The notes: generated from the sequence alone by a model not told the origin. A stretch of 64,000 nt of DNA from Neisseria brasiliensis (GCF_009671065.1 NZ_CP046027.1:2170001-2234000), one strand, 5' to 3'; counted from the first letter of the stretch, positions 9,383 to 18,918 are shown. Numbers and translations are program-made.

Positions 9383-11287
9383 TTACTGCACACCATTTTG
9401 CTTGGCTTCCAAGCGTTCCCACAATTCCAGCTTATCCAACAGCAGCATTTCTATTTCTTCCGCGCGCGCTTGTAATGCGCCGGCTTTTTCGTAGTCTTTG
9501 AAAATTTCCGGATCAGAAAGCTGGGTATTGAGCTCGGCCTGTTCGGCTTCTAGCGCGGCGATTTCATCGGGCAGGGCATCGAGTTCGCGCTGTTCTTTAT
9601 AGGATAATTTCACTGTGCGGTTGGCTTTGGGCTTTTCTTTCACCGGCTCGGTTGCCGCTTTCGGGGTTGAGGCGGTCTGAAGGGTTTGCTCGCGCTTTTT
9701 GGCATCGAGATAGTCTTCATAGCCGCCGATGTATTCTTTCAGACGGCCGTTTCCTTCAAAAACAATGCTTTGCGTAATCACATTATCGAGGAACATACGG
9801 TCGTGGCTGACCAAAAACACCGTGCCTTGGTAATCGCGCAGCAGCTCTTCCAGCAATTCTTGTGTGTCGATGTCCAAGTCGTTGATCGGCTCGTCCAGCA
9901 CCAAGATATTGGCTGGTTTGGTGAATAATTTTGCTAGCAACAAGCGGTTGCGTTCGCCGCCGGAAAGTGAAGAAACCGGCGATTGCGCGCGCGCGGGGTG
10001 AAACAGGAAATCTTCCAAATAGCTCATGACATGGCGTTTTTTGCCACCGATTTCGACAAAATCATTGCCTTGGCCGAGCGTGTAGAACACGGTGTCGTTT
10101 TCGTTCAACGCGCTGCGGAATTGGTCGAAATAGGCCACTTCCTGTTTGGAGCCGATGCGGATGCGGCCGTAAGTTGGTTGCAATTCGCCCAAAATCAGTT
10201 TCAAAAACGTGGTTTTGCCGATACCGTTGGGGCCGATTAAGCCGATTTTGTCGCCGCGCTGAATGATTGCGGAGAATTTATCCATGATGACTTTGTCGCC
10301 GTATTGAAAAGAGGCGTGTTCCAATTCGGCGATGATTTTGCCGCTTTTTTCACCGCTGTCGAGCTTGAAATTGACTTGGCCTTGCACATTGCGGCGCTCG
10401 GCACGTTGGCGGCGCAATTCTTCCAAACGGCGAACGCGGCCTTCGTTGCGTGTGCGGCGGGCTTCAATCCCTTTGCGAATCCACGCTTCTTCCTGCGCGT
10501 GAAATTTGTCGAACAAGCGGTTGTGTTCGGCTTCAACGGCCAATTCCTGCTCTTTTTTCTCGCTGTATTTGGAGAAGCTGCCCGGATAGGAGCGCAGCGT
10601 GCCGCGGTCGAGCTCAACAATGCGGGTGGCGACATTATCCAAAAAGCGGCGGTCGTGGGTAATCACCACTAAGCTGCCTTCAAAGTTTTTCAGCAGGTTT
10701 TCCAGCCAGATAATCGCGTCGATGTCCAAATGGTTGGTCGGCTCATCAAGCAGTAATACATCAGGCTTTTGCACCCATGCTTGCGCCAGGGCCACACGCT
10801 TTTTCTGGCCGCCGGAAAGATTGCCGATTTTTTCGTCTTCCGGCAAGCCCAATTCGCTGATGGTTTGTTTCACCGCCGCATCGAGTTTCCAGCCGTCTTG
10901 TGCTTCAATTTTTAGCTGCAATTCATTGAGTTCTTTTAATAAACTTTCATCGCTGCTGCTTTCCAGCTGATGACTGACTTGGTGATAACGGCTCAACAGC
11001 CCGCGCATTTCGCCCAAGCCTTCAGCCACGATGTCGAACACCGTTGCCGCGTTATTAAAAAACGATTCCTGCGGCACATAAACGATTTTCAGGTTGTTTT
11101 GCAGAATAATCTGGCCGTCGTCCAGCTTTTGCACGCCGGCAAGGATTTTTAAAAACGAAGATTTACCCGCACCGTTACGGCCGATTAAGCCGATTTTTTC
11201 GCCGCTGTCGAGCTGGAAAGCGGCTTTATCCAATAAAGCGACATGGCCGACGGCAAAAGAAGCGTTTTCAACTTGCAGAATATTCAT
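9383..11287 (-). CDS. uup: ABC-F family ATPase Uup
   Basis: A soluble 634-residue protein with two ABC ATPase domains and no membrane segments. Walker A motifs are GRNGAGKS and GPNGIGKT; the signatures are LSGGQKKR and LSGGERNR; the Walker B segments are LLLDEPTNHLD and LVLDEPINDLD. A charged linker joins the domains, and a C-terminal coiled coil (about the last 80 residues) is the mark of the Uup branch. ABC-F proteins act on ribosomes, and Uup is also linked to replication-associated DNA structures. The start at MNILQVENASF is preferred over an in-frame start 29 codons upstream because homologues begin there. Confidence 0.92.
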   Translation of the reverse strand: MNILQVENASFAVGHVALLDKAAFQLDSGEKIGLIGRNGAGKSSFLKILAGVQKLDDGQIILQNNLKIVYVPQESFFNNAATVFDIVAEGLGEMRGLLSRYHQVSHQLESSSDESLLKELNELQLKIEAQDGWKLDAAVKQTISELGLPEDEKIGNLSGGQKKRVALAQAWVQKPDVLLLDEPTNHLDIDAIIWLENLLKNFEGSLVVITHDRRFLDNVATRIVELDRGTLRSYPGSFSKYSEKKEQELAVEAEHNRLFDKFHAQEEAWIRKGIEARRTRNEGRVRRLEELRRQRAERRNVQGQVNFKLDSGEKSGKIIAELEHASFQYGDKVIMDKFSAIIQRGDKIGLIGPNGIGKTTFLKLILGELQPTYGRIRIGSKQEVAYFDQFRSALNENDTVFYTLGQGNDFVEIGGKKRHVMSYLEDFLFHPARAQSPVSSLSGGERNRLLLAKLFTKPANILVLDEPINDLDIDTQELLEELLRDYQGTVFLVSHDRMFLDNVITQSIVFEGNGRLKEYIGGYEDYLDAKKREQTLQTASTPKAATEPVKEKPKANRTVKLSYKEQRELDALPDEIAALEAEQAELNTQLSDPEIFKDYEKAGALQARAEEIEMLLLDKLELWERLEAKQNGVQ

Positions 11288-11357
11288 AACGGTAGCGGTA
11301 GGTAAAGTAACAGAAAGGGCGTATTTTAACTGATTTTGCAGCGGTTTATAAGGTGAC

Positions 11358-11389
11358 AGGCCGTCTGAAAGCAAAGTTTCAGACGGCCT
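11358..11389 (-). terminator. DUS hairpin after the VOC gene
   Basis: Inverted AG-DUS pair just downstream of the minus-strand VOC protein gene and upstream of uup, so uup is probably transcribed from its own promoter. Confidence 0.65.
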
Positions 11390-11392
11390 AGT

Positions 11393-11770
11393 TTATTCCT
11401 GATAAAACTCAATCGGCAAACCATCGGGATCTTGGCAGAAGAAAAACGCTTTGCCAGTGTATTCATCGATGCGGATGTCTTCGCAGGCAATGCCTTTTTC
11501 GCTTAATTCATCGTGTTTGGCAGCGACATCATCCACGGCAAAAGCCAAATGGCGCAGGCCACAGGCTTCGGGGTAGCTTGGGCGTGGCGGTGGATTGGGG
11601 AAGGAAAAAAGCTCCAGCACATAATGCGAACCGATTCCCAAATCCAATTTATAAGAATCTCGCTCGGCGCGGTAGTGCTCAGCGAGAATGTTTAGGCCTA
11701 AAATCTCGGTATAGAAATGTTTGCTTCGCGCGTAATCTGCGCAAATTAAGGCGACGTGGCGTAGGCGCAT
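11393..11770 (-). CDS. VOC family protein (YaeR/GloA2-like)
   Basis: A 125-residue vicinal-oxygen-chelate protein closely resembling E. coli YaeR in length and in segments such as RHVALICADYARSKHFY, PEACGLRHLAFAVDD and DPDGLPIEFYQE. Metal-ligand positions typical of the fold are visible: His near residue 5, His in GLRHLAF, and Glu near the end. It is often annotated as a lactoylglutathione lyase, but the YaeR subgroup has no firmly established substrate, so glyoxalase activity is not asserted. Its start lies just before a DUS hairpin that follows nadE. Confidence 0.85.
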   Translation of the reverse strand: MRLRHVALICADYARSKHFYTEILGLNILAEHYRAERDSYKLDLGIGSHYVLELFSFPNPPPRPSYPEACGLRHLAFAVDDVAAKHDELSEKGIACEDIRIDEYTGKAFFFCQDPDGLPIEFYQE

Positions 11771-11795
11771 GGTTGGATGGTTTTCTTTTTTAATC

Positions 11796-11827
11796 AGGCC
11801 GTCTGAAAAAGAAGTTTCAGACGGCCT
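11796..11827 (-). terminator. DUS hairpin after nadE region
   Basis: Inverted AG-DUS pair between the start of the VOC gene and the stop of nadE on the minus strand. It can terminate nadE transcription. Confidence 0.65.
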
Positions 11828-11832
11828 TGAAT

Positions 11833-12624
11833 TTATTTCATTAACTTAGGCGAAATGTTACAAACCGGAATCGGGTTGATTTTGTGCTGCATGGCTTTAT
11901 GCAAGCGCGTATAGATTTCCAAAACTTCGCGCTCACGGCCGCTGAAATCTTCAGGTTGATGGGTATCGTAAACACTCATCGCCCATTCGAGCTCGGGATA
12001 GCTTGCGCCCATTTGCTCTTCATCGGTGCGCTCAGTATCCCACAAACCGTCAGTCGGCACGGCTTGTTGAATGGATTGGATGACATTCAGTTCTTTAGCT
12101 AATTCGTAAACTTGGGTTTTGGTTAAGTCGGCAATCGGGCTGATGTCCACGCCGCCATCGCCGTATTTGGTGAAAAAGCCCACGCCGAAATCTTCGATTT
12201 TGTTGCCGGTACCGGTCACGAGCAGGCCGTGCAGTTGGCCGTAGTAATAAAGTGTGACCATGCGCAGGCGGGATCGGGCATTGGCTAGCGCAAGTTGTTT
12301 GTTTGGAAACGCGCTTTCATCGACTTCAACGGTTTCGGCAAAAGTGTTAAATGTCGGGGTTAAGTCCACGCTCATGGCGGTGACGTTGGTGTAGCGTTGC
12401 TGCAAGTTTTCCATGTGTTCGCGTGCACGGTTGACTTGCTCGGCTTTTTGGCGAATCGGCATTTCAATCAGCAACACGTTCAGACCGGTTTCGGCGGCCA
12501 GCGTGGACACAACGGCAGAATCAATGCCGCCGGATACGCCTACTACAAAGCCTTTGGCGCGTGCGCTTTCGGCATAATTTTTCAACCAATCGACAATATG
12601 GCGGACAACAGCTTGGGTTTGCAT
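11833..12624 (-). CDS. nadE: NAD(+) synthase, ammonia-dependent
   Basis: A 263-residue enzyme that converts nicotinic acid adenine dinucleotide to NAD+ using ATP. The ATP pyrophosphatase loop SGGIDSA is at residues 31-37. The segment GTGNKIEDFGVGFFTKYGDGGVDISPIADLTK carries the synthase active site. There is no N-terminal glutaminase domain, so free ammonia is the expected nitrogen source. With nnrE and nnrD, the window holds three separate NAD-related genes, but they are not in one operon. Confidence 0.93.
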   Translation of the reverse strand: MQTQAVVRHIVDWLKNYAESARAKGFVVGVSGGIDSAVVSTLAAETGLNVLLIEMPIRQKAEQVNRAREHMENLQQRYTNVTAMSVDLTPTFNTFAETVEVDESAFPNKQLALANARSRLRMVTLYYYGQLHGLLVTGTGNKIEDFGVGFFTKYGDGGVDISPIADLTKTQVYELAKELNVIQSIQQAVPTDGLWDTERTDEEQMGASYPELEWAMSVYDTHQPEDFSGREREVLEIYTRLHKAMQHKINPIPVCNISPKLMK

Positions 12625-12827
12625 AAATCAGCTCCTGATAGCGGGAAGTAAGATGATAATGCTATTTGAGGCCGTCTGAAAGTAAATCAGGCAATTTTGT
12701 GGGGATTTTTGTTAAAAATAGTTATTTTGTGGCATAGAGAAAAGGTTGAAAACTGATATAATTGTCGACAATTTTCCCGATTTATGGGTAAAATCAATCA
12801 GTTAATCCATTATCATTTGAGGTTGCC

Positions 12828-14369
12828 ATGAAATTTCTAGACCGTGAGGCTACCATAGCCAAGCCGGGTTTCAATCGATGGCTGGTGCCGCCTGCGGCAT
12901 TGGCCGTGCATTTGGCCATCGGCCAGATTTATGCGTATTCTGTGTTTAATGCGCCGCTGACGAAAGTAATCGGGATCACCGAATCGACGGCGGGCGATTG
13001 GAAGCTGACCACGGTCGGCTGGATTTTTAGCATTGCCTTAGCAGTATTGGGCGCATCGGCGGCGATGTTTGGTACATGGATGGAGCGTGTCGGCCCGAGA
13101 AAAGCGATGTTTGTGGCGGCCTGTTGTTTCAGCTTGGGTTTTTTGGTGTCGGCCATTGGCGTCAGCACCCACAATTTGGCTTTGCTGTATTTAGGCAATG
13201 GCGTGATTGGTGGCATTGGCTTGGGGTTGGGCTATATCGGACCGGTTTCGACTTTGATGAAATGGTTCCCCGATAAACCGGGTATGGCCACGGGTTTGGC
13301 GATTATGGGTTTCGGCGGCGGCGCGATGGTGGCATCACCTTTGTCGGTGTGGCTGATGGGGTTGTTCAGCAGCGATACTTCCGTAGGCGTGGCGCAGACG
13401 TTTGTGGTGTTGGCTTTTATTTATTTTGCTTTGATGATGTTTGGTGCGTTTACCATTCGCGTGCCAGCGGCGGATTGGAAGCCGGAAGGCTATGTTGCAC
13501 CGAAAGTGAACAATAAACTGGTCAGCAGCAATCATGTCAACGTCAACCAAGCGATGAAAACGCCGCAATTTTGGCTGCTGTTTTGGGTGTTGTGCCTGAA
13601 TATTACCGCCGGTATCGGTGTATTGGGGCAGGCGGCGGTGATGATTCAGGAATTGTTTTCTGAAGCTTCAGTAGGCAAGCAGGCGGCGATTAGTGTGGGG
13701 GCGGCGGCAGGTTTTGTAAGCTTGTTGAGCTTGTTTAATATGGGCGGACGTTTTTTCTGGTCGAGTATTTCCGATAAAATCGGCCGCAAAAATGTGTACA
13801 CCATTTTCTTCGTGCTCGGTTCGCTGCTGTATGTTGCCGTGCCGTCGATTGGCGCCAGTGGCAACAAAACCTTATTTGTGATTTGCTTTTGCGTGATTAT
13901 GTCGATGTATGGCGGCGGTTTTGCGGCGATTCCGGCTTATTTGAAAGACTTATTCGGCACTTACCAAGTGGGTGCGATTCACGGCCGGATTTTACTGGCT
14001 TGGTCAACGGCCGCGGTGATTGGTCCGGTATTGGTCAATTATATCCGCCAAAGTCAAATCGACAGCGGCATTCCGGCGGCGCAGGCGTATAGCGTGACCA
14101 TGTATATTATGGCCGGTTTGCTGTTGGTGGGTTTGCTGTGTAATTTATGCGTGAAAGCCGTGCATGAAAAACACCATGAAATCGATATTCACAAAGCCGC
14201 TGCCAGCAGTAATCCTGATGATGAAACCGCAATTTCCGATGCTTATCTGCTGCAAGAAAACATTAAGCGCGGTGGTTTTTCAGTATGGTGGCGCTGGGCA
14301 TTGGTGGGGATTCCGTTGTTTTACGGCATCGTGATGGTGTTCGTGAAATCATTGGATTTGTTCCGTTAG
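12828..14369 (+). CDS. OFA-family MFS transporter
   Basis: A 513-residue major facilitator with about twelve membrane helices, resembling the oxalate:formate antiporter group (YhjX-like). Conserved features include PPAALAVHLAIGQIYAYSVFNAPL in the first helix, a GTWMERVGPRK loop between helices 2 and 3, and an SDKIGRKNVY loop in the second half. A cytoplasmic stretch of about 40 residues before the last helix is a common feature of these long homologues. A GAGG ribosome site precedes the ATG. The substrate is probably a small carboxylate but cannot be specified. Confidence 0.8.
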   Translation: MKFLDREATIAKPGFNRWLVPPAALAVHLAIGQIYAYSVFNAPLTKVIGITESTAGDWKLTTVGWIFSIALAVLGASAAMFGTWMERVGPRKAMFVAACCFSLGFLVSAIGVSTHNLALLYLGNGVIGGIGLGLGYIGPVSTLMKWFPDKPGMATGLAIMGFGGGAMVASPLSVWLMGLFSSDTSVGVAQTFVVLAFIYFALMMFGAFTIRVPAADWKPEGYVAPKVNNKLVSSNHVNVNQAMKTPQFWLLFWVLCLNITAGIGVLGQAAVMIQELFSEASVGKQAAISVGAAAGFVSLLSLFNMGGRFFWSSISDKIGRKNVYTIFFVLGSLLYVAVPSIGASGNKTLFVICFCVIMSMYGGGFAAIPAYLKDLFGTYQVGAIHGRILLAWSTAAVIGPVLVNYIRQSQIDSGIPAAQAYSVTMYIMAGLLLVGLLCNLCVKAVHEKHHEIDIHKAAASSNPDDETAISDAYLLQENIKRGGFSVWWRWALVGIPLFYGIVMVFVKSLDLFR

Positions 14370-14378
14370 TTTAATGAG

Positions 14379-14406
14379 AGGCCGTCTGAAATGTTTCAGA
14401 CGGCCT
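14379..14406 (+). terminator. DUS hairpin after MFS gene
   Basis: Inverted AG-DUS pair with a 4-base loop, 10 bases after the MFS stop codon. Confidence 0.7.
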
Positions 14407-14440
14407 CTGTTTGTTTGGGACGTACTTAATACACCTAATA

Positions 14441-14469
14441 AAAAGAGCCACTATAAAAGTGGCTCTTTT
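14441..14469 (-). terminator. Rho-independent terminator of the polyamine operon
   Basis: A non-DUS hairpin, AAAAGAGCCACT-TATAA-AGTGGCTCTTTT, with A and T runs on both sides. It can stop minus-strand transcripts of the pot operon and also plus-strand read-through from the MFS gene. Confidence 0.8.
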
Positions 14470-14488
14470 TCTGCATCATGCAGCTGAT

Positions 14489-15367
14489 TTATTGAATAGC
14501 TGCTTTTTCTTGACGGTAAGCTTCGGCAGCTTCACGATCACGCTTGGTGGCTTGGCGCATCATCCAATAGTTGCCAAGGATAACCAGCGTACCGATCACA
14601 GCAATAAAGATGGTTGCCAATACGTTCATCTGCGGATCTAAGCCCAGTTTGATTTTGGAGAAAATCACTTGCGGTAAGGTTGAAGAACCAGGGCCCGACA
14701 AGAACGATGTAATCACCAAGTCATCCAGCGACAAGGTAATGCCCAGCAGGAAGCCGGAAGCAATCGCAGGCGCAATCAGTGGCAGGGTAATCACGAAGAA
14801 GATTTTCAGTGGGCGTGCACCTAAGTCCATGGCCGCTTCTTCCAGTGATTGATCCAATTCAATCAAACGCGAGCGAATCACCACGGTGATGTAGGCCATA
14901 CATAAGGTGGTGTGACCCAAGAAAATGGTGAAAAAACCACGGTCGAAGTAGAGCGCTTGCAGCCATTCACTGTTTTGCAGGAACATCTGCACCTGAATAA
15001 TCAGCAGCAACATCGACAAGCCGGTAATTACATCCGGCATCACCATCGGCGCGGAAACCATGCCGGCAAACAAGGTGTTGCCGCGGAAACGCTTGATGCG
15101 TGCCATGGCATAGCCGGCCAGTGTGCCGAGTACCACCGCGGCCAATGATGAAACCACAGCAATACGCAGCGACAACCAAGCAGCTTCCAAGATGGTGCTG
15201 TTTTGCATCAGGGCTGAGTACCATTTGGTGGAGAAGCCGCCCCAAACCGTTACCAGTTTGGATTCATTGAATGAGTAAATCACTAACACAAACAGCGGGA
15301 TATACAAAAACGCCAATGAAATAAACAGCATCAGCTTTAAGAACCAAGATAATTTTTGTTTATGCAT
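14489..15367 (-). CDS. potI: Polyamine ABC transporter permease PotI/PotC
   Basis: A 292-residue inner-membrane permease with six helices. It carries the EAA loop (LEEAAMDLGARPLKIFFVITLPLIAPAI) that docks to the ATPase. It pairs with the PotH-like product of the adjacent gene to form the channel for putrescine or spermidine uptake. Its ATG overlaps the stop of the upstream gene by one base (TAATG), and an AAGGA ribosome site lies inside that gene, so translation is likely coupled. Confidence 0.88.
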   Translation of the reverse strand: MHKQKLSWFLKLMLFISLAFLYIPLFVLVIYSFNESKLVTVWGGFSTKWYSALMQNSTILEAAWLSLRIAVVSSLAAVVLGTLAGYAMARIKRFRGNTLFAGMVSAPMVMPDVITGLSMLLLIIQVQMFLQNSEWLQALYFDRGFFTIFLGHTTLCMAYITVVIRSRLIELDQSLEEAAMDLGARPLKIFFVITLPLIAPAIASGFLLGITLSLDDLVITSFLSGPGSSTLPQVIFSKIKLGLDPQMNVLATIFIAVIGTLVILGNYWMMRQATKRDREAAEAYRQEKAAIQ

Positions 15368-16344
15368 TATTTCGATCCTTCTTCAATTTGACGGTTGTCG
15401 TAATGCTGATACAGCGCAATTGGAATCACCAGCAGAATCACCATCACCACGGCAACGGCAGAAGCCAGCGGCCAGTTGTTTTGGTCAAAGAATGCCTGCC
15501 ATAATACTTTACCGATCATCAGGTTTTCTGAGCCGCCAACCAATTCCGGAATCACAAATTCACCAACTGCCGGTACGAATACCAGCATAGAGCCTGCAAT
15601 GATGCCGGTTTTCGACAACGGCAGGGTAATGGTGAAGAATGATTTAATCGGTCCGGCGCCCAAATCGGAAGCGGCTTCCAGTAAGCGGCCGTCGAGTTTC
15701 ACCAATTGCGTGTACAAAGGCAGAATCATAAACGGCAAATAGGCGTAAACCATCACCAGATTTAAGGAAAATGCGTTGTAGAACAAATCCAGCGGCTGAC
15801 TGATGATGCCGTTTTTCATCAAGAAGTTGTTGATGATGCCGTTGTGTCCCAATAAGCCCATCCATGCGTAAACACGCAGCAAGAATGATGTCCAAAACGG
15901 CAACATAATCGCCAGCAGCAAGCCGTTACGAATCGACGGATTAGCGCGGGAAATGGCATAGGCCGTAGGATAGCCGATAAGCAGACAGATGATGGTTGTC
16001 GTCAGCGCGGTTTTAATCGAAGACCAATAAGTCAGCAGATAAATGTTTTCGCCGTTGCTGTTGCTGAACGGATTAAGCAATTGACCCAACGTCGCCCAGA
16101 AATTCTGGAAAATATCCGCATAGTTTTGGAAACTGAGCAGAATATTCAGACGGCGGAAATCTTCATCGTAAGTAGTGAGCGGTGTAAACGGCGGAATCGC
16201 AATTTCCTGCTCGGCGAAGCTGATTTTCAGCACGATCGCAAACGGAATCAGAAACAGCACCAGCAGCCACAAATACGGGATGCCAATCACCATGCGCTGC
16301 CCCGGCTTGCGGAACAGCTTTTTCTTTAATTGGGTTAAATTCAT
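15367..16344 (-). CDS. potH: Polyamine ABC transporter permease PotH/PotB
   Basis: A 325-residue permease, longer than PotI because of a periplasmic segment between the first and second helices (about residues 45-110). The EAA loop LLEAASDLGAGPIKSFFTITLPLSKTGI is clear. AAGGAA precedes the ATG, and only 15 bases separate it from the stop of the ATPase gene, so potG-potH-potI form one operon. No periplasmic binding-protein gene (potF/potD) is in or next to this operon. Confidence 0.88.
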   Translation of the reverse strand: MNLTQLKKKLFRKPGQRMVIGIPYLWLLVLFLIPFAIVLKISFAEQEIAIPPFTPLTTYDEDFRRLNILLSFQNYADIFQNFWATLGQLLNPFSNSNGENIYLLTYWSSIKTALTTTIICLLIGYPTAYAISRANPSIRNGLLLAIMLPFWTSFLLRVYAWMGLLGHNGIINNFLMKNGIISQPLDLFYNAFSLNLVMVYAYLPFMILPLYTQLVKLDGRLLEAASDLGAGPIKSFFTITLPLSKTGIIAGSMLVFVPAVGEFVIPELVGGSENLMIGKVLWQAFFDQNNWPLASAVAVVMVILLVIPIALYQHYDNRQIEEGSK

Positions 16345-16359
16345 CGCGGTATTCCTTGT

Positions 16360-17484
16360 TTATCGGAACAACGGAGTAGGTTGGTTTTCAGGCCAGCTTA
16401 CGTAAACGGTTTCATCCCAAGTCGGCGGGGTAATATTGCGCACATACCAGTAAGGCGCCGGTACTTGGCTCTTAATTACGCGGCCGTTTGGCAATTGGAT
16501 ATGGTAGATGGCAAAGCTGCCCAAGTAGGCGATTTCTTTAACCGTGCCTTGCGCCCAGTTGTAATTGCCCAAATGCTCAGGTTTGTCTTTGTATACATCG
16601 ATGTCTTCCGGACGAATGCTCACCCACAAATCTTGCTCGGCAGGCCCCCCCAAACCGTGGTCAATACGCACATGGTTTTCCAAGCCTTCGCATTGGATAA
16701 TCGCGTAATCGGCATGGTCTTCCACCACAACGCCTTCGAAAATATTGGTTTCACCGATAAATTCAGCGGTAAAGCGGCTATTTGGGTAATCGTACACATC
16801 GCTTGGGGTGCCGACTTGCTGCAATTGGCCGTCAGACATAATGGCCACGCGCGTTGCCATGGTCATGGCTTCTTCTTGGTCGTGTGTCACCATGATGCAG
16901 GTTACGCCCACTTGCTCAAGCGTGTTCACCAATTCCAATTGGGTCTGTTGGCGCAGTTTTTTATCAAGTGCGCCCAATGGTTCGTCAAGCAACAAAATTT
17001 TCGGGCGCTTTGCCAAGCTGCGTGCCAAGGCGATACGCTGCTGTTGACCGCCGGACATTTGATGCGGTTTACGTTTGGCAAATTTGGTCATCTGCACCAA
17101 GCGCAGCATTTCTTCCACGCGCGCATCAATTTCGCCTTTGGGCATTTTGTCCTGCTTCAGACCGAAGGCGATGTTTTGCTCGACTGTCATGTGCGGGAAT
17201 AGGGCATAGCTTTGGAACATCATGTTAATCGGGCGGTCATACGGCGCCAGCTTGGTAATATCTTGGCCATCCAGAATAATTTTGCCCTGATTCGGGATTT
17301 CCATGCCCGCCAGCATACGCAGCAGCGTCGATTTACCACTGCCCGAGCTGCCCAAAAGGGCGAAGATTTCGTGTTGATAGATATCCAAGTCGATGTTATC
17401 GACAGCGTAATTGTCACCAAACTTTTTCACCAAACCTTGGATTTGCAAATAAGGTTTGGCAGAAGACGCAGTGGTTGCGGTCAT
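16360..17484 (-). CDS. potG: Polyamine ABC transporter ATPase PotG/PotA
   Basis: A 374-residue ABC ATPase energising the neighbouring permeases. It has Walker A GSSGSGKST, signature MSGGQQQRIALARSLAKRP, Walker B LLLDEPLGALD and the switch histidine in MVTHDQEEAMTMA. The C-terminal 120 residues form a TOBE-type regulatory domain. I start it at MTATTASSAKPYLQIQ; the frame stays open 56 codons further upstream, but that stretch runs through a DUS hairpin and has no family resemblance. Confidence 0.9.
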   Translation of the reverse strand: MTATTASSAKPYLQIQGLVKKFGDNYAVDNIDLDIYQHEIFALLGSSGSGKSTLLRMLAGMEIPNQGKIILDGQDITKLAPYDRPINMMFQSYALFPHMTVEQNIAFGLKQDKMPKGEIDARVEEMLRLVQMTKFAKRKPHQMSGGQQQRIALARSLAKRPKILLLDEPLGALDKKLRQQTQLELVNTLEQVGVTCIMVTHDQEEAMTMATRVAIMSDGQLQQVGTPSDVYDYPNSRFTAEFIGETNIFEGVVVEDHADYAIIQCEGLENHVRIDHGLGGPAEQDLWVSIRPEDIDVYKDKPEHLGNYNWAQGTVKEIAYLGSFAIYHIQLPNGRVIKSQVPAPYWYVRNITPPTWDETVYVSWPENQPTPLFR

Positions 17485-17967
17485 AATGGCAATACTCCAA
17501 AAATTGAAACGAGTACCGGCAAAACGGATTTTCGATGGGTGATAAAAAGCTGTTTGATTGCTGGAGGGCGTTTTCAGACGGCATAAAAAAAGGCCGTCTG
17601 AAAACGCTTGCAAAGCGCACGGGCAGCGGGAAAAGGGGAACAACGTTCCCAAAATTAAATAAACTGGCTGACTCGCAGACTATTTAATTTTGAAGACGTG
17701 AAAAGATGTTAAGTGAACTCGATATTATATTAGCCTAAGTGGGTTGGGGGCAATATTAAATTTTTGTTAATGGCTTATTTAAATAGATTTGCCGTGATTT
17801 AGTGGCAAAAAAGGGATAAGGTGGAAAATTGATTGATTTAAGCCGATGATGTTTTCAGATGGCCTAGAATGCCGTCTGAAAGCAAAATAGTGACAAGCAT
17901 ATATTTAGCCTGAATTTTTCGCTAAGATAAGCATAAGCAGATTGTATGGCAGCATGGGAGGAAAGAG
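17485..17967. other. Intergenic region upstream of potG and of the 264-aa membrane protein
   Basis: This 483-base divergent spacer holds no gene I can support. It contains a DUS inverted pair with an A-rich loop at 17568-17607, close before potG, and a single AT-DUS at 17869-17880. Its AT-rich middle (about 17680-17800) presumably carries both promoters, but I could not assign clear -35/-10 pairs. Confidence 0.6.
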
Positions 17968-18762
17968 ATGGAACTCAAAAAATTAGTCAAAATCAGCAAC
18001 ATCATCGGCCTGATTTCGATATTGTTGTTGATGTATTGGGTGTTTGCATTTGTGTTGATTGAAGTGTTTGGGCTGAAAGTTTTCCGTGAACATATGACCG
18101 GCATGTTCGGCTTGAGCATTTTGGGTATTTTGGCTTTGATGGCCGGCGCATTGATGTTGAATATCATGGCTAATTTAACGCGCATTGCCGAGCGTGGGCA
18201 GGAAGTGGCCGTTGCCAGCAGTAAGAAACTGATTTATGGCGTATTGCTGGTGTTTCCTGTGTTGGCGGCAATTTTATTCGGCGGAAATTACCAGACCATT
18301 CAGCAAAAGCATCAGTTGTTAGAACATTCTGCGCAAAGCCTGATTCAAGATAATCAGCAACAAGTGGCATGGCTTGCGGATTATCGTTTTGCGCCCGAAC
18401 AGTTTCAGACGGCCAAAGAGATTTTGACCCTGCTGAACAAACAAGACAGCTCGTTTACTCAGGTTTCCTTGATTGTGCCTGATCAGATTAATGGCAAAGC
18501 GGTGTTGCTGAACTTAAGTCTGGATAAAATGGCTTATTTGGGTGACAAAACTCAATTGGCCGGTAAAAGTGATTTTCTTTATGCCACCGATTTGGCCGAG
18601 CGCGAATATTTAAACACTGCCTTTCAACAACAAGCCAATACGCCGCGTTTTGATTATGCAAATGGACATTATGTTTTGCTTTACCCTTATCAAAAAGACG
18701 GTGAAACCGTGGGCGTGCTGCGTTTGAGTGATTATCAGGCTTATGGCAAATTAGGCAGTTAA
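17968..18762 (+). CDS. Membrane protein with extracytoplasmic domain, unknown function
   Basis: A 264-residue protein that I cannot place in a named family. It has three hydrophobic helices (about residues 10-35, 45-70 and 88-106), then a soluble segment of about 155 residues. The soluble part has alternating helix and strand character, ending VGVLRLSDYQAYGKLGS, which is reminiscent of a small PAS/Cache-like sensing fold, but this is only a resemblance. No histidine kinase, GGDEF or methyl-accepting domain follows. GAGGAAAGAG just before the ATG is a good ribosome site. The gene stands alone and ends at an AT-DUS hairpin. Confidence 0.6.
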   Translation: MELKKLVKISNIIGLISILLLMYWVFAFVLIEVFGLKVFREHMTGMFGLSILGILALMAGALMLNIMANLTRIAERGQEVAVASSKKLIYGVLLVFPVLAAILFGGNYQTIQQKHQLLEHSAQSLIQDNQQQVAWLADYRFAPEQFQTAKEILTLLNKQDSSFTQVSLIVPDQINGKAVLLNLSLDKMAYLGDKTQLAGKSDFLYATDLAEREYLNTAFQQQANTPRFDYANGHYVLLYPYQKDGETVGVLRLSDYQAYGKLGS

Positions 18763-18771
18763 AACGTATCC

Positions 18772-18801
18772 ATGCCGTCTGAAACTAATTTCAGACGGCA
18801 T
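18772..18801 (+). terminator. AT-DUS hairpin
   Basis: Inverted pair of ATGCCGTCTGAA with a short loop, 10 bases after the stop of the preceding membrane-protein gene. Confidence 0.7.
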
Positions 18802-18918
18802 TGTTGTATGCAGCAAACGCATTCGCCATGATTTCTATATTTTGAATAAAGAAAGATTGGATACTGTCTTAAATTAATATACTATAAAACTATAATAAAA
18901 GTAATTATTAAGGTTTGT

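Noticed and set aside
16381..17202. Long plus-strand open frame opposite potG (273 codons)
   Set aside because: It lies wholly antisense to a clear ABC ATPase and has no domain pattern or ribosome site; it is a by-product of the GC-rich third codon positions.
17485..17652. N-terminal extension of PotG by 56 residues
   Set aside because: The extra codons run through a DUS hairpin and resemble no ABC ATPase; the ATG at 17484 gives the normal length.
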